A stretch of DNA of 64,000 nt, taken from assembly GCF_001428845.1 (NCBI RefSeq), contig NZ_LMIU01000001.1, forward strand, positions 558,984 through 622,983. The letters run 5' to 3'. Positions 1 to 7,707 of the stretch are shown here, piece after piece; within the stretch, counting starts at the first letter, position 1; each line of letters opens with the position of its first letter. The notes under the pieces are model-generated. The model had not been told where the DNA came from. It did no database searches and saw nothing but the letters and a program-made list of their open reading frames with translations. The DNA is from Achromobacter sp. Root83. Lineage in GTDB: Bacteria; Pseudomonadota; Gammaproteobacteria; Burkholderiales; Burkholderiaceae_B. Made by a program: the position numbers and the translations under genes.

Positions 1-106
1 GCTGCTGGAGCGCGTGCTGGGCCTGAACACCACGGTCAGCGTGGTGATTGAATTCGTGGGCGGCGTAATGTTCCTCGTCCTGATCCTGCGCAAGGGGCGC
101 CGATGA
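1..106 (+). CDS. Iron-siderophore ABC transporter permease, C-terminal end only (partial)
   Basis: Only the last 34 codons are present; the frame starts at base 2 and ends with TGA at 104-106. The peptide has a hydrophobic stretch (VIEFVGGVMFLVLIL) followed by a basic tail KGRR, as at the end of FecCD/FepD-family permeases, where the last membrane helix precedes a short cytoplasmic tail. Its stop codon overlaps the start of the next gene in ATGA (103-106), so permease and ATPase are translationally coupled. The subfamily is inferred mainly from the neighbouring ATPase. Little else can be said from this fragment. Confidence 0.8.
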   Translation, partial: LLERVLGLNTTVSVVIEFVGGVMFLVLILRKGRR

Positions 107-861
107 TAGAAATCCAGAACGTCAGCAAGCAATACGGCGATGCCGTGGTGATCGACGACGTCAGCCTGCATCTGCCGGCGGGCGGAGTCACAGCCATCAT
201 CGGACCGAACGGGGCGGGCAAGTCCACCTTGCTGTCCATGGTGAGCCGGTTGCTGCCCATGAGCGCGGGGCGCGTGCTGGTGGAAGGCCTGGACGTGACG
301 CGCGCCGACAGCCGCGAACTGGCGCGCCGCCTGTCGATCCTGCGGCAGGACAACCACCTGCCGCTGCGGCTGACGGTGAAGGACCTGGTGGCCTTTGGCC
401 GCTATCCGCACACGGGCGGCCGCCTGACATTGGACGACAAGGGCCATATCGACCAGGCCATCGCGTATCTGAACCTGGAGCCGCTGGCCGGCCGCTATCT
501 GGACGAGATGTCCGGCGGACAGCGCCAGCGCGCGTTCGTGGCGATGGTGCTGTGCCAGGACACGCGCTACGTGCTGCTGGACGAGCCGCTGAACAGCCTG
601 GACATGAAGCATGCCGTCGCCATGATGGGCACCTTGCGCCGGGCGGCGGACGAACTGGGGAAGACGGTTGTGCTGGTGCTGCACGACATCAATTTTGCCT
701 CCAGCTACGCGGACCGCATCGTGGCGATGCGGCAAGGGCGCATCGCCCGCCACGGCACGCCGGCCGAATTGATCCGGCCGGACGTGCTGAGCGAACTCTA
801 CGAACTGCCGATCGACGTGCACGAGATCGGCGGCAAGCGCATTTGCGTGTATTACCGCTAG
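103..861 (+). CDS. Iron-siderophore ABC transporter ATP-binding protein
   Basis: This 252-residue ATPase powers import of a ferric chelate through the inner-membrane permease encoded upstream. Visible motifs are Walker A GPNGAGKST (34-42), Q-loop Gln82, the signature MSGGQ (136-140), Walker B YVLLDE (156-161) and the H-loop His194. The protein is a single ABC domain of usual length for the FecE/VctC/CeuD group; the N-terminus MIEIQNVSKQYG is typical. The start overlaps the permease stop by 4 bp (ATGA). The assignment to siderophore rather than vitamin B12 import rests on overall resemblance and is an inference. No Fur box can be judged because the operon promoter lies outside the window. Confidence 0.9.
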   Translation: MIEIQNVSKQYGDAVVIDDVSLHLPAGGVTAIIGPNGAGKSTLLSMVSRLLPMSAGRVLVEGLDVTRADSRELARRLSILRQDNHLPLRLTVKDLVAFGRYPHTGGRLTLDDKGHIDQAIAYLNLEPLAGRYLDEMSGGQRQRAFVAMVLCQDTRYVLLDEPLNSLDMKHAVAMMGTLRRAADELGKTVVLVLHDINFASSYADRIVAMRQGRIARHGTPAELIRPDVLSELYELPIDVHEIGGKRICVYYR

Positions 862-881
862 GCGCGGAACCCCAAGGCAGA

Positions 882-900
882 GCGCCCCATTGCAGGGCGC
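882..900. terminator. Hairpin between convergent genes
   Basis: Perfect 6-bp arms GCGCCC (882-887) and GGGCGC (895-900) with a 7-base loop, in the 60-bp gap between the convergent ABC ATPase and cpdB stops. No T-tract follows on either strand, so it may be a weak bidirectional terminator or simply an mRNA 3'-end stabiliser. Confidence 0.5.
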
Positions 901-921
901 CCGCCTGCCCAGCCTGCCGCG

Positions 922-3039
922 CTACAGGCTGAGATCGATCGCGTAGCGCGACAACTGCGTGACCGGGTCCGGCGTGGCGTCGTACACCGAGACATTGGTC
1001 ACGCCATGCGCCGTGGCCATCGCCAGGGTGCCCGGCACCGACGAGAACACCACCGGCCCCGCCAGGACGCCCAGTTGCTTGAAGCGCCAGCTTCGGTCCA
1101 GGCCGTAGGTCGACAGGTCCAGCGTCGGGTTCTTCTTGATGTAGCTGATCAGCACGTCGCGGCTGGCATCAGGGGCCTGCAACACGATGTCGCCCTTGCC
1201 GCCCGCCAGGCCGGGGAAGTCGCCGCCGCCGCTGGCGCGATAGTTGTTGGTCACGACCAGGAACTCCGCGGCCAGATCCAGCGGCGCGCCCTGATACATC
1301 AATCCCGTGATCCGCGAGCCCTTGGGCTGGGTCACGTCGATCTCGTACTGCAAGGTGTTGCCGGCGGCGTAAAGCACGTCGAAGTTGAACGTCGGAAAGC
1401 TCGTGTCGATCAGGTCCTGCGGCGCGACCTGAGCCGGGTCGATCTGCTTGAACTGTTCAGCGGTCTTCTCCAGCCATTGGCGCACGATGTCGCCGCTGAC
1501 CCGCACCACCTGCAGCGTGTTGGGATACAGGTAGAGATCCGCGGCGTTGTTGATGGCGATGTTGCCTTGCTGCACATAGGTGAAGTCGCCCGGGCCATTG
1601 CGGCCGCCCTTGAACGGCGCGGCGGCCGACAGGATGGGCAGGCCTGCGTATGACGGATTGTTCTTCGCGATGTAATCGGTCAGATAGTCGATCTGCGCCA
1701 TGTTCACGACCTGCAGCGCGGAGACGTCGCCCGTCAGCGCGTAGTACGTGGCCATGTCGAACTGGCTCTCCCCGATCGGCGTCTTGACGTAGTCGATGGT
1801 TGCCGCGTGCTCGGCCTGCACGAGCTGCTGCACGGCGGCGTCCGGCTCCACGTAGGTGGCGGGCGTGGCGCCGCTCTGCGCGGTCAGGCGCGTGGAGATG
1901 CGCTGCACCTGGGTCGCGTCCTTGCGCACCTGCCAACCCTGGTCGTACGTTAGCGTCAGCGTGATCTGGCCCAGATTGTTGCCCCACTGGCCCGCCTGCA
2001 CCGTCGGCACGCCATTGATCAGGCCCTTCTCCAGTTCGACGCCCGGCTGTCCGGCGAACGGCGATTTGGCGTTCGTGTCGGGAAACAGCAGATGCTGGTG
2101 GCCCGTGATCAGCGCGTCGATGCCGGGCACCTGGCTCAGGTAGCCCGCGCCGTTCTCCATGCCCGGGCTATAGGCGGTCGTCAGGTCGATCCCGCCGTGC
2201 GCCAGCGCCACGATCAGGTCCGCACCCGCCGCCTTCATTTCCGGCACGTAGCGCGCCGCCGTCTCCTTCCAGCCCGTGACCTCCACGTGGCCTTCCAGGT
2301 TGGCCTTGTCCCATTGCATGATGGGCGGAGGCGCAAAGCCGATCACGCCGACCTTGAGCGGCACATCGATGCGCTTGCCGCTCGCGTCCGTGGCCTGGAA
2401 CGTCTTGTTCAACAGCACCCAGGGCTTGAAGATGGGCTGCTTGGAAGCCGCGGACACCACGTTGGCCGACACGAACGGGAATTCCGGCGCCGCGCAGTCC
2501 TTCGCGCCGGCCGGATTGGTCAGCGCCGTGCCCTTGCCGATGCCGGCCAGCCCGAAGTCCACATTGGTGATCTGCGACAGGAAGGGCAGGCCATAGTTGA
2601 ATTCGTGGTTGCCCATGGTGGCCGCGTCATAGGACAGCAGCTTCATCTGCTTGTAGACGGCGATCATGCCCGAGCATTGCACCGGCGACACCAGCGCCTG
2701 GTAGTCCGACAGCGCGGTGCCCTGGATCGTGTCGCCATTGTCCAACAGCAGCGTGTTCGGGTGCTGCTTGCGCGCGTTCGCGATCAGCGTGGCGGTGCGG
2801 TCCACGCCATAGCTCTTGTCTTCGGCAAGTTTGTAATAGTCATAGCCCAGCACATTGGCGTGCAGGTCGGTCGTGCCCAGAATGGCGACATCCAACGTCG
2901 CTCCCTGGGGCACGCTGGCTTGAGGCGGCGTGCCGGGCGCGGCGTTGTCGTCATCGTCATCGCCGCCGCAGGCGGACAGGCTGGCTATCAGCGCAAAGCT
3001 GGCGGATACCGCGAAGATCTTGCGTACGTGTGGCTGCAC
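922..3039 (-). CDS. cpdB: 2',3'-cyclic-nucleotide 2'-phosphodiesterase/3'-nucleotidase, lipoprotein form
   Basis: A 705-residue calcineurin-like nucleotidase that removes phosphate from extracytoplasmic nucleotides, allowing salvage of nucleosides and phosphate. The N-terminal metallophosphatase domain shows TDLHANVLGYDYY (Asp58, His60), DNGDTIQGT, GNHEFNYG, ALAHGG and GHQHLLFP, the metal-ligand blocks of the UshA/CpdB family. The C-terminal half (about 400-705) is the substrate-binding 5'-nucleotidase domain with the NNYRASGGG block. The signal peptide ends in a lipobox LSAC (Cys24) followed by GG and five Asp residues, so it should be an acylated lipoprotein rather than the free periplasmic form known from E. 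coli. With Gly at +2 there is no inner-membrane retention Asp, which suggests the outer membrane. Length is slightly above the usual 650 because of the linker. Confidence 0.88.
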   Translation of the reverse strand: MQPHVRKIFAVSASFALIASLSACGGDDDDDNAAPGTPPQASVPQGATLDVAILGTTDLHANVLGYDYYKLAEDKSYGVDRTATLIANARKQHPNTLLLDNGDTIQGTALSDYQALVSPVQCSGMIAVYKQMKLLSYDAATMGNHEFNYGLPFLSQITNVDFGLAGIGKGTALTNPAGAKDCAAPEFPFVSANVVSAASKQPIFKPWVLLNKTFQATDASGKRIDVPLKVGVIGFAPPPIMQWDKANLEGHVEVTGWKETAARYVPEMKAAGADLIVALAHGGIDLTTAYSPGMENGAGYLSQVPGIDALITGHQHLLFPDTNAKSPFAGQPGVELEKGLINGVPTVQAGQWGNNLGQITLTLTYDQGWQVRKDATQVQRISTRLTAQSGATPATYVEPDAAVQQLVQAEHAATIDYVKTPIGESQFDMATYYALTGDVSALQVVNMAQIDYLTDYIAKNNPSYAGLPILSAAAPFKGGRNGPGDFTYVQQGNIAINNAADLYLYPNTLQVVRVSGDIVRQWLEKTAEQFKQIDPAQVAPQDLIDTSFPTFNFDVLYAAGNTLQYEIDVTQPKGSRITGLMYQGAPLDLAAEFLVVTNNYRASGGGDFPGLAGGKGDIVLQAPDASRDVLISYIKKNPTLDLSTYGLDRSWRFKQLGVLAGPVVFSSVPGTLAMATAHGVTNVSVYDATPDPVTQLSRYAIDLSL

Positions 3040-3113
3040 CGTCTTTCCTCCGTGTTGAAGGAAGGAATTCTGGGGACGGTGTGTGACCTACCCGTGACAC
3101 GGCCGGGGCAATA

Positions 3114-3956
3114 TCAACGCAGCGGCGATTCCCGGTTCAGGCAGTCAGGCTCCAGCGCGGCCAGCGCGTCCAGGAACCGCCAGGCGAAAGATCCCGGCCC
3201 TTCCGCCTGCACGGCTGCCCGCTGGCCGGCGATGCCAAAGCAGGAGAGGGCGGCGACGGCCGCGGTGTACGGGTCGTCTTTGGACACGGCGGCGAAGGCG
3301 CCGACGACGGCGCTGAGCGCGCAGCCGGTTGCGGTCACGCGGGGCATCAAAGGGGAACCGCCTGCAATGCGTACCGAGCGCCTTCCGTCAGTGACGAAGT
3401 CCACTTCGCCAGTCACTGCCACGACTGTCTGGCGGCGTTTTGCGATGTCCAGGGCGGATTGCTCCGCTTGGGCGACGGCGTCGCGCGCATCCACGCCCTT
3501 GCCCGCGCTCTGGCCACCGGCCAGCGCAATGATCTCCGACGCATTGCCGCGGACGATGGTGGGCCCGAGATCCATCAGGCGCTGAATGGCGTCGCGGCGA
3601 AAGGCGGTAGCGTGATGCGCGACCGGGTCCAGCACCCAAGGCGTACTCGTCTGGCGGGCGGCCTCGGCGGTCAGCAGCATGCTGTCGAGCCACGGGGCGG
3701 ACAGGGTGCCGATGTTGATCACCACCGCGCCGGCCATGCGCGCGAACTCTGGCGCCTCCTGTTCCGCATGCACCATGGCGGGCGACGCGCCGATGGCCAG
3801 CACGGCGTTGGCGGCGTAGTTCATGGACACGAAGTTGGTCAGGCACTGCACCAGGGGCGCGTCGCGGCGGACGGCAGCGAGGAGGTTCTGGGAAGTGTGG
3901 GCGAGGGAGTGCGGGTCGGAATCGGTCATGCCTGGCGGTGCTGGTATCGGGGACAT
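3114..3956 (-). CDS. thiM: Hydroxyethylthiazole kinase
   Basis: Phosphorylates 4-methyl-5-(2-hydroxyethyl)thiazole for thiamine salvage. The sequence carries the family blocks PLVQCLTNFVSMNYAANAVL, GASPAMVHAEQE, INIGTLS, VLDPVAHHAT, IVRGNASEI and GGSPLMPRVTATGCALSAVV; the last includes the catalytic Cys in TGCALS. The length (about 270-280) is normal. Two starts are possible: ATG at 3956 (MSPIPAPPG) or ATG at 3929 (MTDSDPHSL); neither has a strong ribosome-binding site. It stands alone, with no thiD or thiE beside it. No complete TPP riboswitch is visible upstream. Confidence 0.93.
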   Translation of the reverse strand: MSPIPAPPGMTDSDPHSLAHTSQNLLAAVRRDAPLVQCLTNFVSMNYAANAVLAIGASPAMVHAEQEAPEFARMAGAVVINIGTLSAPWLDSMLLTAEAARQTSTPWVLDPVAHHATAFRRDAIQRLMDLGPTIVRGNASEIIALAGGQSAGKGVDARDAVAQAEQSALDIAKRRQTVVAVTGEVDFVTDGRRSVRIAGGSPLMPRVTATGCALSAVVGAFAAVSKDDPYTAAVAALSCFGIAGQRAAVQAEGPGSFAWRFLDALAALEPDCLNRESPLR

Positions 3957-4107
3957 GTAGTTTATATATTCTTGCAGGAATCCCTGACCCGGCAGGACGG
4001 CATGAAGAAGGCGACCTCAAAAACCAGGTTCTGAACATACCCAGAATGAGGTATGAAATGTCCGCGAGACTTGGCTCAAAATCAGCGCGACACGAAGGGG
4101 AACAATC

Positions 4108-4743
4108 ATGCTGAGTCCCGAGCAGCTGCAGCGAGTCTTTCCGAATTGCCAAGGTCCGGCAGCCTGGGTCGATGCGCTGATCCCGGCATTTCAAAAATAT
4201 GAAATAGAAACGCCGGACCGAATGGCGAGTTTTCTTGCACAGACGGGCTACGAATCGGGCCAATACAACCGGCTGGAAGAGAACCTCAACTTCACGACGG
4301 CCGCGCGGCTGACCAAAGTGTGGCCAAAGCGGTTTCCCGATGAGGCGTCAGCCCTGCCATATGTGAACAACCCCCAGAAGCTCGCCAACAGGGTGTATGC
4401 GAGCCGGATGGGCAATGGCGATGCGCAGAGCAACGACGGCTACCGGTTTCGCGGAAGGGGAATCATCCAGTTGACCGGCCGCAGCAACTACGACTCGGCA
4501 GGCGACGCCATGGGCGTGGACCTGATCGATGCGCCGGAATTGCTGTCGGAACGGAAATGGGCCGCGCTGAGCGCAGGATGGTTCTGGCAGTCGCGTGGGC
4601 TCAATGAGCTTGCGGATGACCGGACCCACGATGAAGATCTGGAAGACTTCGCGCGGATCACGCGTCGCATCAATGGGGGAGTGGTTGGCTTGAAGGAACG
4701 CTTCGCGTTATTCCAGCGGGTCTATGCCGAACTGGTGCGATAA
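4108..4743 (+). CDS. GH19-family chitinase/lysozyme-like hydrolase (endolysin type)
   Basis: A 211-residue glycoside hydrolase family 19 protein without signal peptide, as in phage endolysins that cleave peptidoglycan or chitin. FLAQTGYESGQY matches the FFAQTSHET block of GH19, making Glu49 the probable catalytic acid; Glu57/Glu58 in RLEENLNF is a likely second acid. FRGRGIIQLTGRSNY is the GH19 substrate-cleft signature. A good ribosome-binding site (GGGGAA) precedes the ATG. The flanking 150 bp and the gene use more A/T than their neighbours, and no holin, spanin or phage structural gene is near. It may be a stray phage-derived cargo gene, a bacteriocin-like lysin or a domesticated cell-wall hydrolase. 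The stop lies 13 bp from the stop of the convergent Bug gene. Confidence 0.82.
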   Translation: MLSPEQLQRVFPNCQGPAAWVDALIPAFQKYEIETPDRMASFLAQTGYESGQYNRLEENLNFTTAARLTKVWPKRFPDEASALPYVNNPQKLANRVYASRMGNGDAQSNDGYRFRGRGIIQLTGRSNYDSAGDAMGVDLIDAPELLSERKWAALSAGWFWQSRGLNELADDRTHDEDLEDFARITRRINGGVVGLKERFALFQRVYAELVR

Positions 4744-4756
4744 GCGCTCCGGCTTT

Positions 4757-5713
4757 TTAATTCACTGTAATGTTCGCCGACTTGATCACCTGCGACCAAT
4801 GCGCCGTATCCTGCGCCACGGTCTTGCCCAACTGCTCGGGGTTCTGATAATTCACCCGCACGCCCGCCTCGGTGGCGGTCTTGATGAGCTCCGGCTTTTG
4901 CAGCCCGGCCTCGAGCGCGGCGCTGATCTTCTGCACCACGGCGTCCGGCGTGCCGGCCGGCGCGAACAGCGCTACCCAGGCGTCCAGCTCGAAGCCCGGA
5001 TACCCCTGTTCCGCGGCGGTGGGAACATCCGGAATCATCGGGTGGCGCGCGGCGCCGGCAACGGCGATGGCGCGCAGCTTGCCCATCTGCACATGGCCGA
5101 TCACCGATGGCGGCGTGGTCACGAAGAGCTGGACGCGGCCGGACAGGACGTCCTGGATGGCCGGACCCGAGCCCTTGTAGGGCACATGCACCATGTCCGT
5201 GCCGGTCATCTGCTTGAGCAGTTCGGTGCCGACGTGCGGCACGGAACCGCTGCCTTGCGAGGCATAGTTGATTTCACCGGGGTGCGCCTTGGCATAGGCG
5301 ACCAGCTCTTTCAGGTTATGCACGGGCAGCGAGGGGTGCACCGTCACGACGTGCGGCGCCACCGCCACCATGCCCACCGGCTTGAACGACTCGGTGTTCC
5401 AGCGCAAGCCGTTGAACATCGACGGATTGCCGGCGTGATACATCGAGTACGACGCCAGCAACGTATACCCGTCGGGTTGCGCGGCCGCCACCAGGTTATA
5501 GGCGATGTTGCCGCTGGCGCCGGTCCGGTTGTCGATGACGGTCGGTTGGCCCAGTGCGGTCGCCAGCGGTTCGCTCGCCAGGCGCGCGGCCAGGTCCACG
5601 ATGCCGCCGGGGGGCACCGGCACCACGATCGTGATCGGGTGCGTCGGGAAGTCCTGGGCGGCCGCCAGCGGCGCCAGAAACGAGAAAGAGAGGGCGATCA
5701 GTTTGCGCAACAT
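4757..5713 (-). CDS. Bug-family tripartite tricarboxylate transporter substrate-binding protein
   Basis: A 318-residue periplasmic binding protein of the Bug (TctC) family, which binds carboxylated solutes and delivers them to TctAB-type permeases encoded elsewhere. A signal peptide (MLRKLIALSFSFLAPLAAAQ) precedes FPTHPITIVVPVPPGGIVD, the standard Bug N-terminus with the loop that contacts the ligand carboxylate. Further family blocks are GQPTVIDNRTGASGNIA, VPYKGSGPAIQDVLSG and PDVPTAAEQGYPGF. No permease gene is adjacent, which is usual for expanded Bug sets in Alcaligenaceae. It lies 43 bp downstream of the MetE-core gene on the same strand, so the two are probably co-transcribed. Confidence 0.92.
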   Translation of the reverse strand: MLRKLIALSFSFLAPLAAAQDFPTHPITIVVPVPPGGIVDLAARLASEPLATALGQPTVIDNRTGASGNIAYNLVAAAQPDGYTLLASYSMYHAGNPSMFNGLRWNTESFKPVGMVAVAPHVVTVHPSLPVHNLKELVAYAKAHPGEINYASQGSGSVPHVGTELLKQMTGTDMVHVPYKGSGPAIQDVLSGRVQLFVTTPPSVIGHVQMGKLRAIAVAGAARHPMIPDVPTAAEQGYPGFELDAWVALFAPAGTPDAVVQKISAALEAGLQKPELIKTATEAGVRVNYQNPEQLGKTVAQDTAHWSQVIKSANITVN

Positions 5714-5756
5714 GGATGGACACCTAGGCCGGCAGCGGGCGGTTGAGGGTTGGCGC

Positions 5757-6794
5757 TCAGGCGCGCTGGGCCAGTTCGGCGCGCACGATCCGGGCGCCGT
5801 CGACCATGGCCTTCATCTTGCCGAAGGCCACGTCGCGCGGCAGGTACTTCAGGCCGCAGTCGGGCGCGATGATCAGGCGTTCGGGCGCTACGTGCGGCAA
5901 CGCGCGGCGTATGCGCGCGGCGACCACTTCGGGCTGCTCGATCTCGTTGGTCGACAGGTCCAGCACCCCCAGCATGATTTCCTTGTTGGGCAGGGTGTCC
6001 AGCACCGCGCAGTCCAGGTTCGATTGGGCGGTCTCGATCGAGATCTGGTGCGCCGAGCAGCCGCACAGCTCGGGCAGGAACGAGTAGCCGTTCGGACGCG
6101 CGTGGATGACGGCGGCGTAGCCGAAGCAGATGTGCACGGCCGTGCGGCCCGTCACGCCTTCGAGGGCGCGGTTCAGCACTTCCACGCCGTATTCGCGGGC
6201 CTTCTCGGGGCGCGCCTGCATGTAGGGTTCGTCGATCTGCACCACGTCGGCGCCGGCCGCGAACAGGTCGTGGATTTCTTCATTCACGGCCTGGGCGTAG
6301 TCGTAGGCCATCTCGGTTTCCGAGCCGTAGAAATCGTTCTGCGCCTGCTGCGCCATGGTGAACGGACCTGGAACCGTGATCTTGATCTGGCGGTCGGTGT
6401 GCGCGCGCAGGAATTGCACGTCGCGCACCTGCACGGCGTGCTTGCGGCGGATCTTGCCCATCACGCGCGGCACGGGGTTGGGATGGCCGCTGCGGTCCAG
6501 GGCCGAGCCCGGGTTGTCCAGGTCCACGCCTTCCAGCGCGGTGGCGAAGCGGTTGGAGTAGCTTTCGCGGCGGACTTCGCCGTCGGTGATGATATCTATG
6601 CCGGCGGTTTCCTGGTCACGGATCGCCAGCAGGGTGGCGTCGTCCTGGGCCTGTTCCAGCCATTCCGGCGCGACGCGCCAGAGTTCCTGGGCGCGCACGC
6701 GCGGCGGGAACCGGTCGCCGAGACGCTTGCGATCGATCAGCCAATCGGGCTGGGAATACGAACCGACGAGCGTGGTGGGCAACAGCAATGACAT
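5757..6794 (-). CDS. MetE C-terminal-domain (core) methyltransferase-family protein
   Basis: 345 residues matching only the catalytic C-terminal barrel of cobalamin-independent methionine synthase; full MetE is about 750 residues. Zinc-ligand positions are visible as HIC in VHICFGYAAVIH and Cys313 in APDCGLKYL, and DEPYMQ resembles the conserved Asp-Glu-Pro block. Family members transfer methyl groups to homocysteine, cleave homocysteine conjugates, or act as alkyl-thiol transferases. Substrate therefore cannot be fixed. The LVGSYSQPDWLIDR start is typical of stand-alone core proteins. It shares a strand with, and lies just upstream of, the Bug gene, suggesting uptake plus metabolism of one compound. 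No riboswitch is recognised in the 240-bp upstream region. Confidence 0.82.
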   Translation of the reverse strand: MSLLLPTTLVGSYSQPDWLIDRKRLGDRFPPRVRAQELWRVAPEWLEQAQDDATLLAIRDQETAGIDIITDGEVRRESYSNRFATALEGVDLDNPGSALDRSGHPNPVPRVMGKIRRKHAVQVRDVQFLRAHTDRQIKITVPGPFTMAQQAQNDFYGSETEMAYDYAQAVNEEIHDLFAAGADVVQIDEPYMQARPEKAREYGVEVLNRALEGVTGRTAVHICFGYAAVIHARPNGYSFLPELCGCSAHQISIETAQSNLDCAVLDTLPNKEIMLGVLDLSTNEIEQPEVVAARIRRALPHVAPERLIIAPDCGLKYLPRDVAFGKMKAMVDGARIVRAELAQRA

Positions 6795-7036
6795 GGGAAC
6801 TCCGAACTGGGAAAGGCGATGGAAAAGCGAACCCGGCTTTATAGGCGATATAGCGTGAATTGGGTTTGCGGGCAGATTGAGAAAAATTCACGCAATACCC
6901 GGCAGGGTGTTTTGCTTCGGCTTTCGGTTCGCGGTGAGGCGCCGCCGTGGAAGGTGAGGCGGCTTCAGGCCAGGGAGTGCCATTGCAGCACCGTTCCCCC
7001 GGCGGCGATCAGCGCGCCGGGGGAACGTCAGGCACG
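6795..7036. other. Intergenic region with strong hairpin (6992-7027)
   Basis: A 242-bp gap between the PA2169-family gene and the MetE-core gene, both on the minus strand, so it should contain the promoter of the latter. No gene is seen. The main structure is a 13-bp perfect inverted repeat at 6992-7027, listed separately. Confidence 0.6.
6992..7027 (-). terminator. Strong hairpin 3' of the PA2169-family gene
   Basis: Perfect 13-bp arms CGTTCCCCCGGCG (6992-7004) and CGCCGGGGGAACG (7015-7027) with a 10-base loop, starting 10 bp after the stop of the minus-strand gene. No U-tract follows on the minus strand, so it may end transcription with help or protect the 3' end. Confidence 0.65.
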
Positions 7037-7486
7037 TTAGGTCGTGGCCCGGTAGCGGTTACGCAGGTCGCGTATCTGGTCGTGATTGCGCAGCACGCCC
7101 TGGTATTGGCGTTCGACGATCGCTCGAACATTTTCCGGCAGGATATCTTTCAGGGCTTTGGCGTAGGCCGCCTTCGCCACGTCCTCGCCGCGTTCGCACT
7201 CTTCGAGCAGGACGAGATCCGTGCGGCTTGCAACGGCGGCCTTCAGGTTGGTCCAGCCCCGGTGCATAGCGCCGGACACCGTCCCGCTGTCTTCCGGCTT
7301 GCCGCCCATTTGGCTCACCAAGGCCTGCAACTCCGACGCGCCGGCGGCGCAATCGCGCGCGCGGTTCCTGAAGAGTTCCTGCAGTTCAGCGGTCTTGGTG
7401 TCGTCGGCCGCGGCGGTAAAGCCCTTTTCGCCATCCTTCGAGGTTTCGATGAGATCGTTCAATACCTTGATTACATGGTCCGCCAT
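7037..7486 (-). CDS. PA2169-family four-helix-bundle protein
   Basis: 149 residues, entirely helical by composition, matching the PA2169/DUF2383 family of ferritin-like small bundles. The start MADHVIKVLNDLIETSKDGEKGF and the block FRNRARDCAAGASELQALV are characteristic. The biochemical role is unknown; such genes are often stress-associated. The ATG at 7486 has a clear ribosome-binding site (AAGGAGA on the minus strand). No signal peptide or membrane segment is seen, so it should be cytoplasmic. It is flanked by hairpins on both sides (7512-7531 and 6992-7027), which suggests a monocistronic unit. Confidence 0.85.
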   Translation of the reverse strand: MADHVIKVLNDLIETSKDGEKGFTAAADDTKTAELQELFRNRARDCAAGASELQALVSQMGGKPEDSGTVSGAMHRGWTNLKAAVASRTDLVLLEECERGEDVAKAAYAKALKDILPENVRAIVERQYQGVLRNHDQIRDLRNRYRATT

Positions 7487-7511
7487 ATCGGTCTCCTTGG
7501 ATTCAAATCAC

Positions 7512-7531
7512 CAGGCGGCGTCCGCCGCCTG
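7512..7531 (-). terminator. Hairpin upstream of the PA2169-family gene
   Basis: 8-bp perfect arms CAGGCGGC/GCCGCCTG with a GTCC loop. On the minus strand it lies downstream of the M28 peptidase gene and about 25 bp before the next start, followed by a short T-rich run. It could terminate M28 transcription or be part of the leader. The remaining 180 bp up to 7707 hold no gene that I can support. Confidence 0.45.
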
Positions 7532-7707
7532 TCGAATTGGAGACTCAGCATGTAGCGTGCCTGGCTGGACGGGGCGGGCCTCCCCGGGGGGGAGGGACGC
7601 ATGACAGGCCGGTCTTTTCAGTGTTGTGTCCGTTGCCGGCTCGGGAGCGGGTGCAAATTCTGCACATCTTGCCCCCGGGGGCGGTTCATCGGGAACCTGC
7701 GGGTGTC

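Noticed and set aside
3957..4107. TPP riboswitch upstream of thiM
   Set aside because: On the minus strand a GGGT...GAACCTGG stretch and a later AGGGA faintly recall the TPP element, but the CUGAGA box and the GAUCUGGAUAAUGCCAGCG region are not present, so it is not supported.
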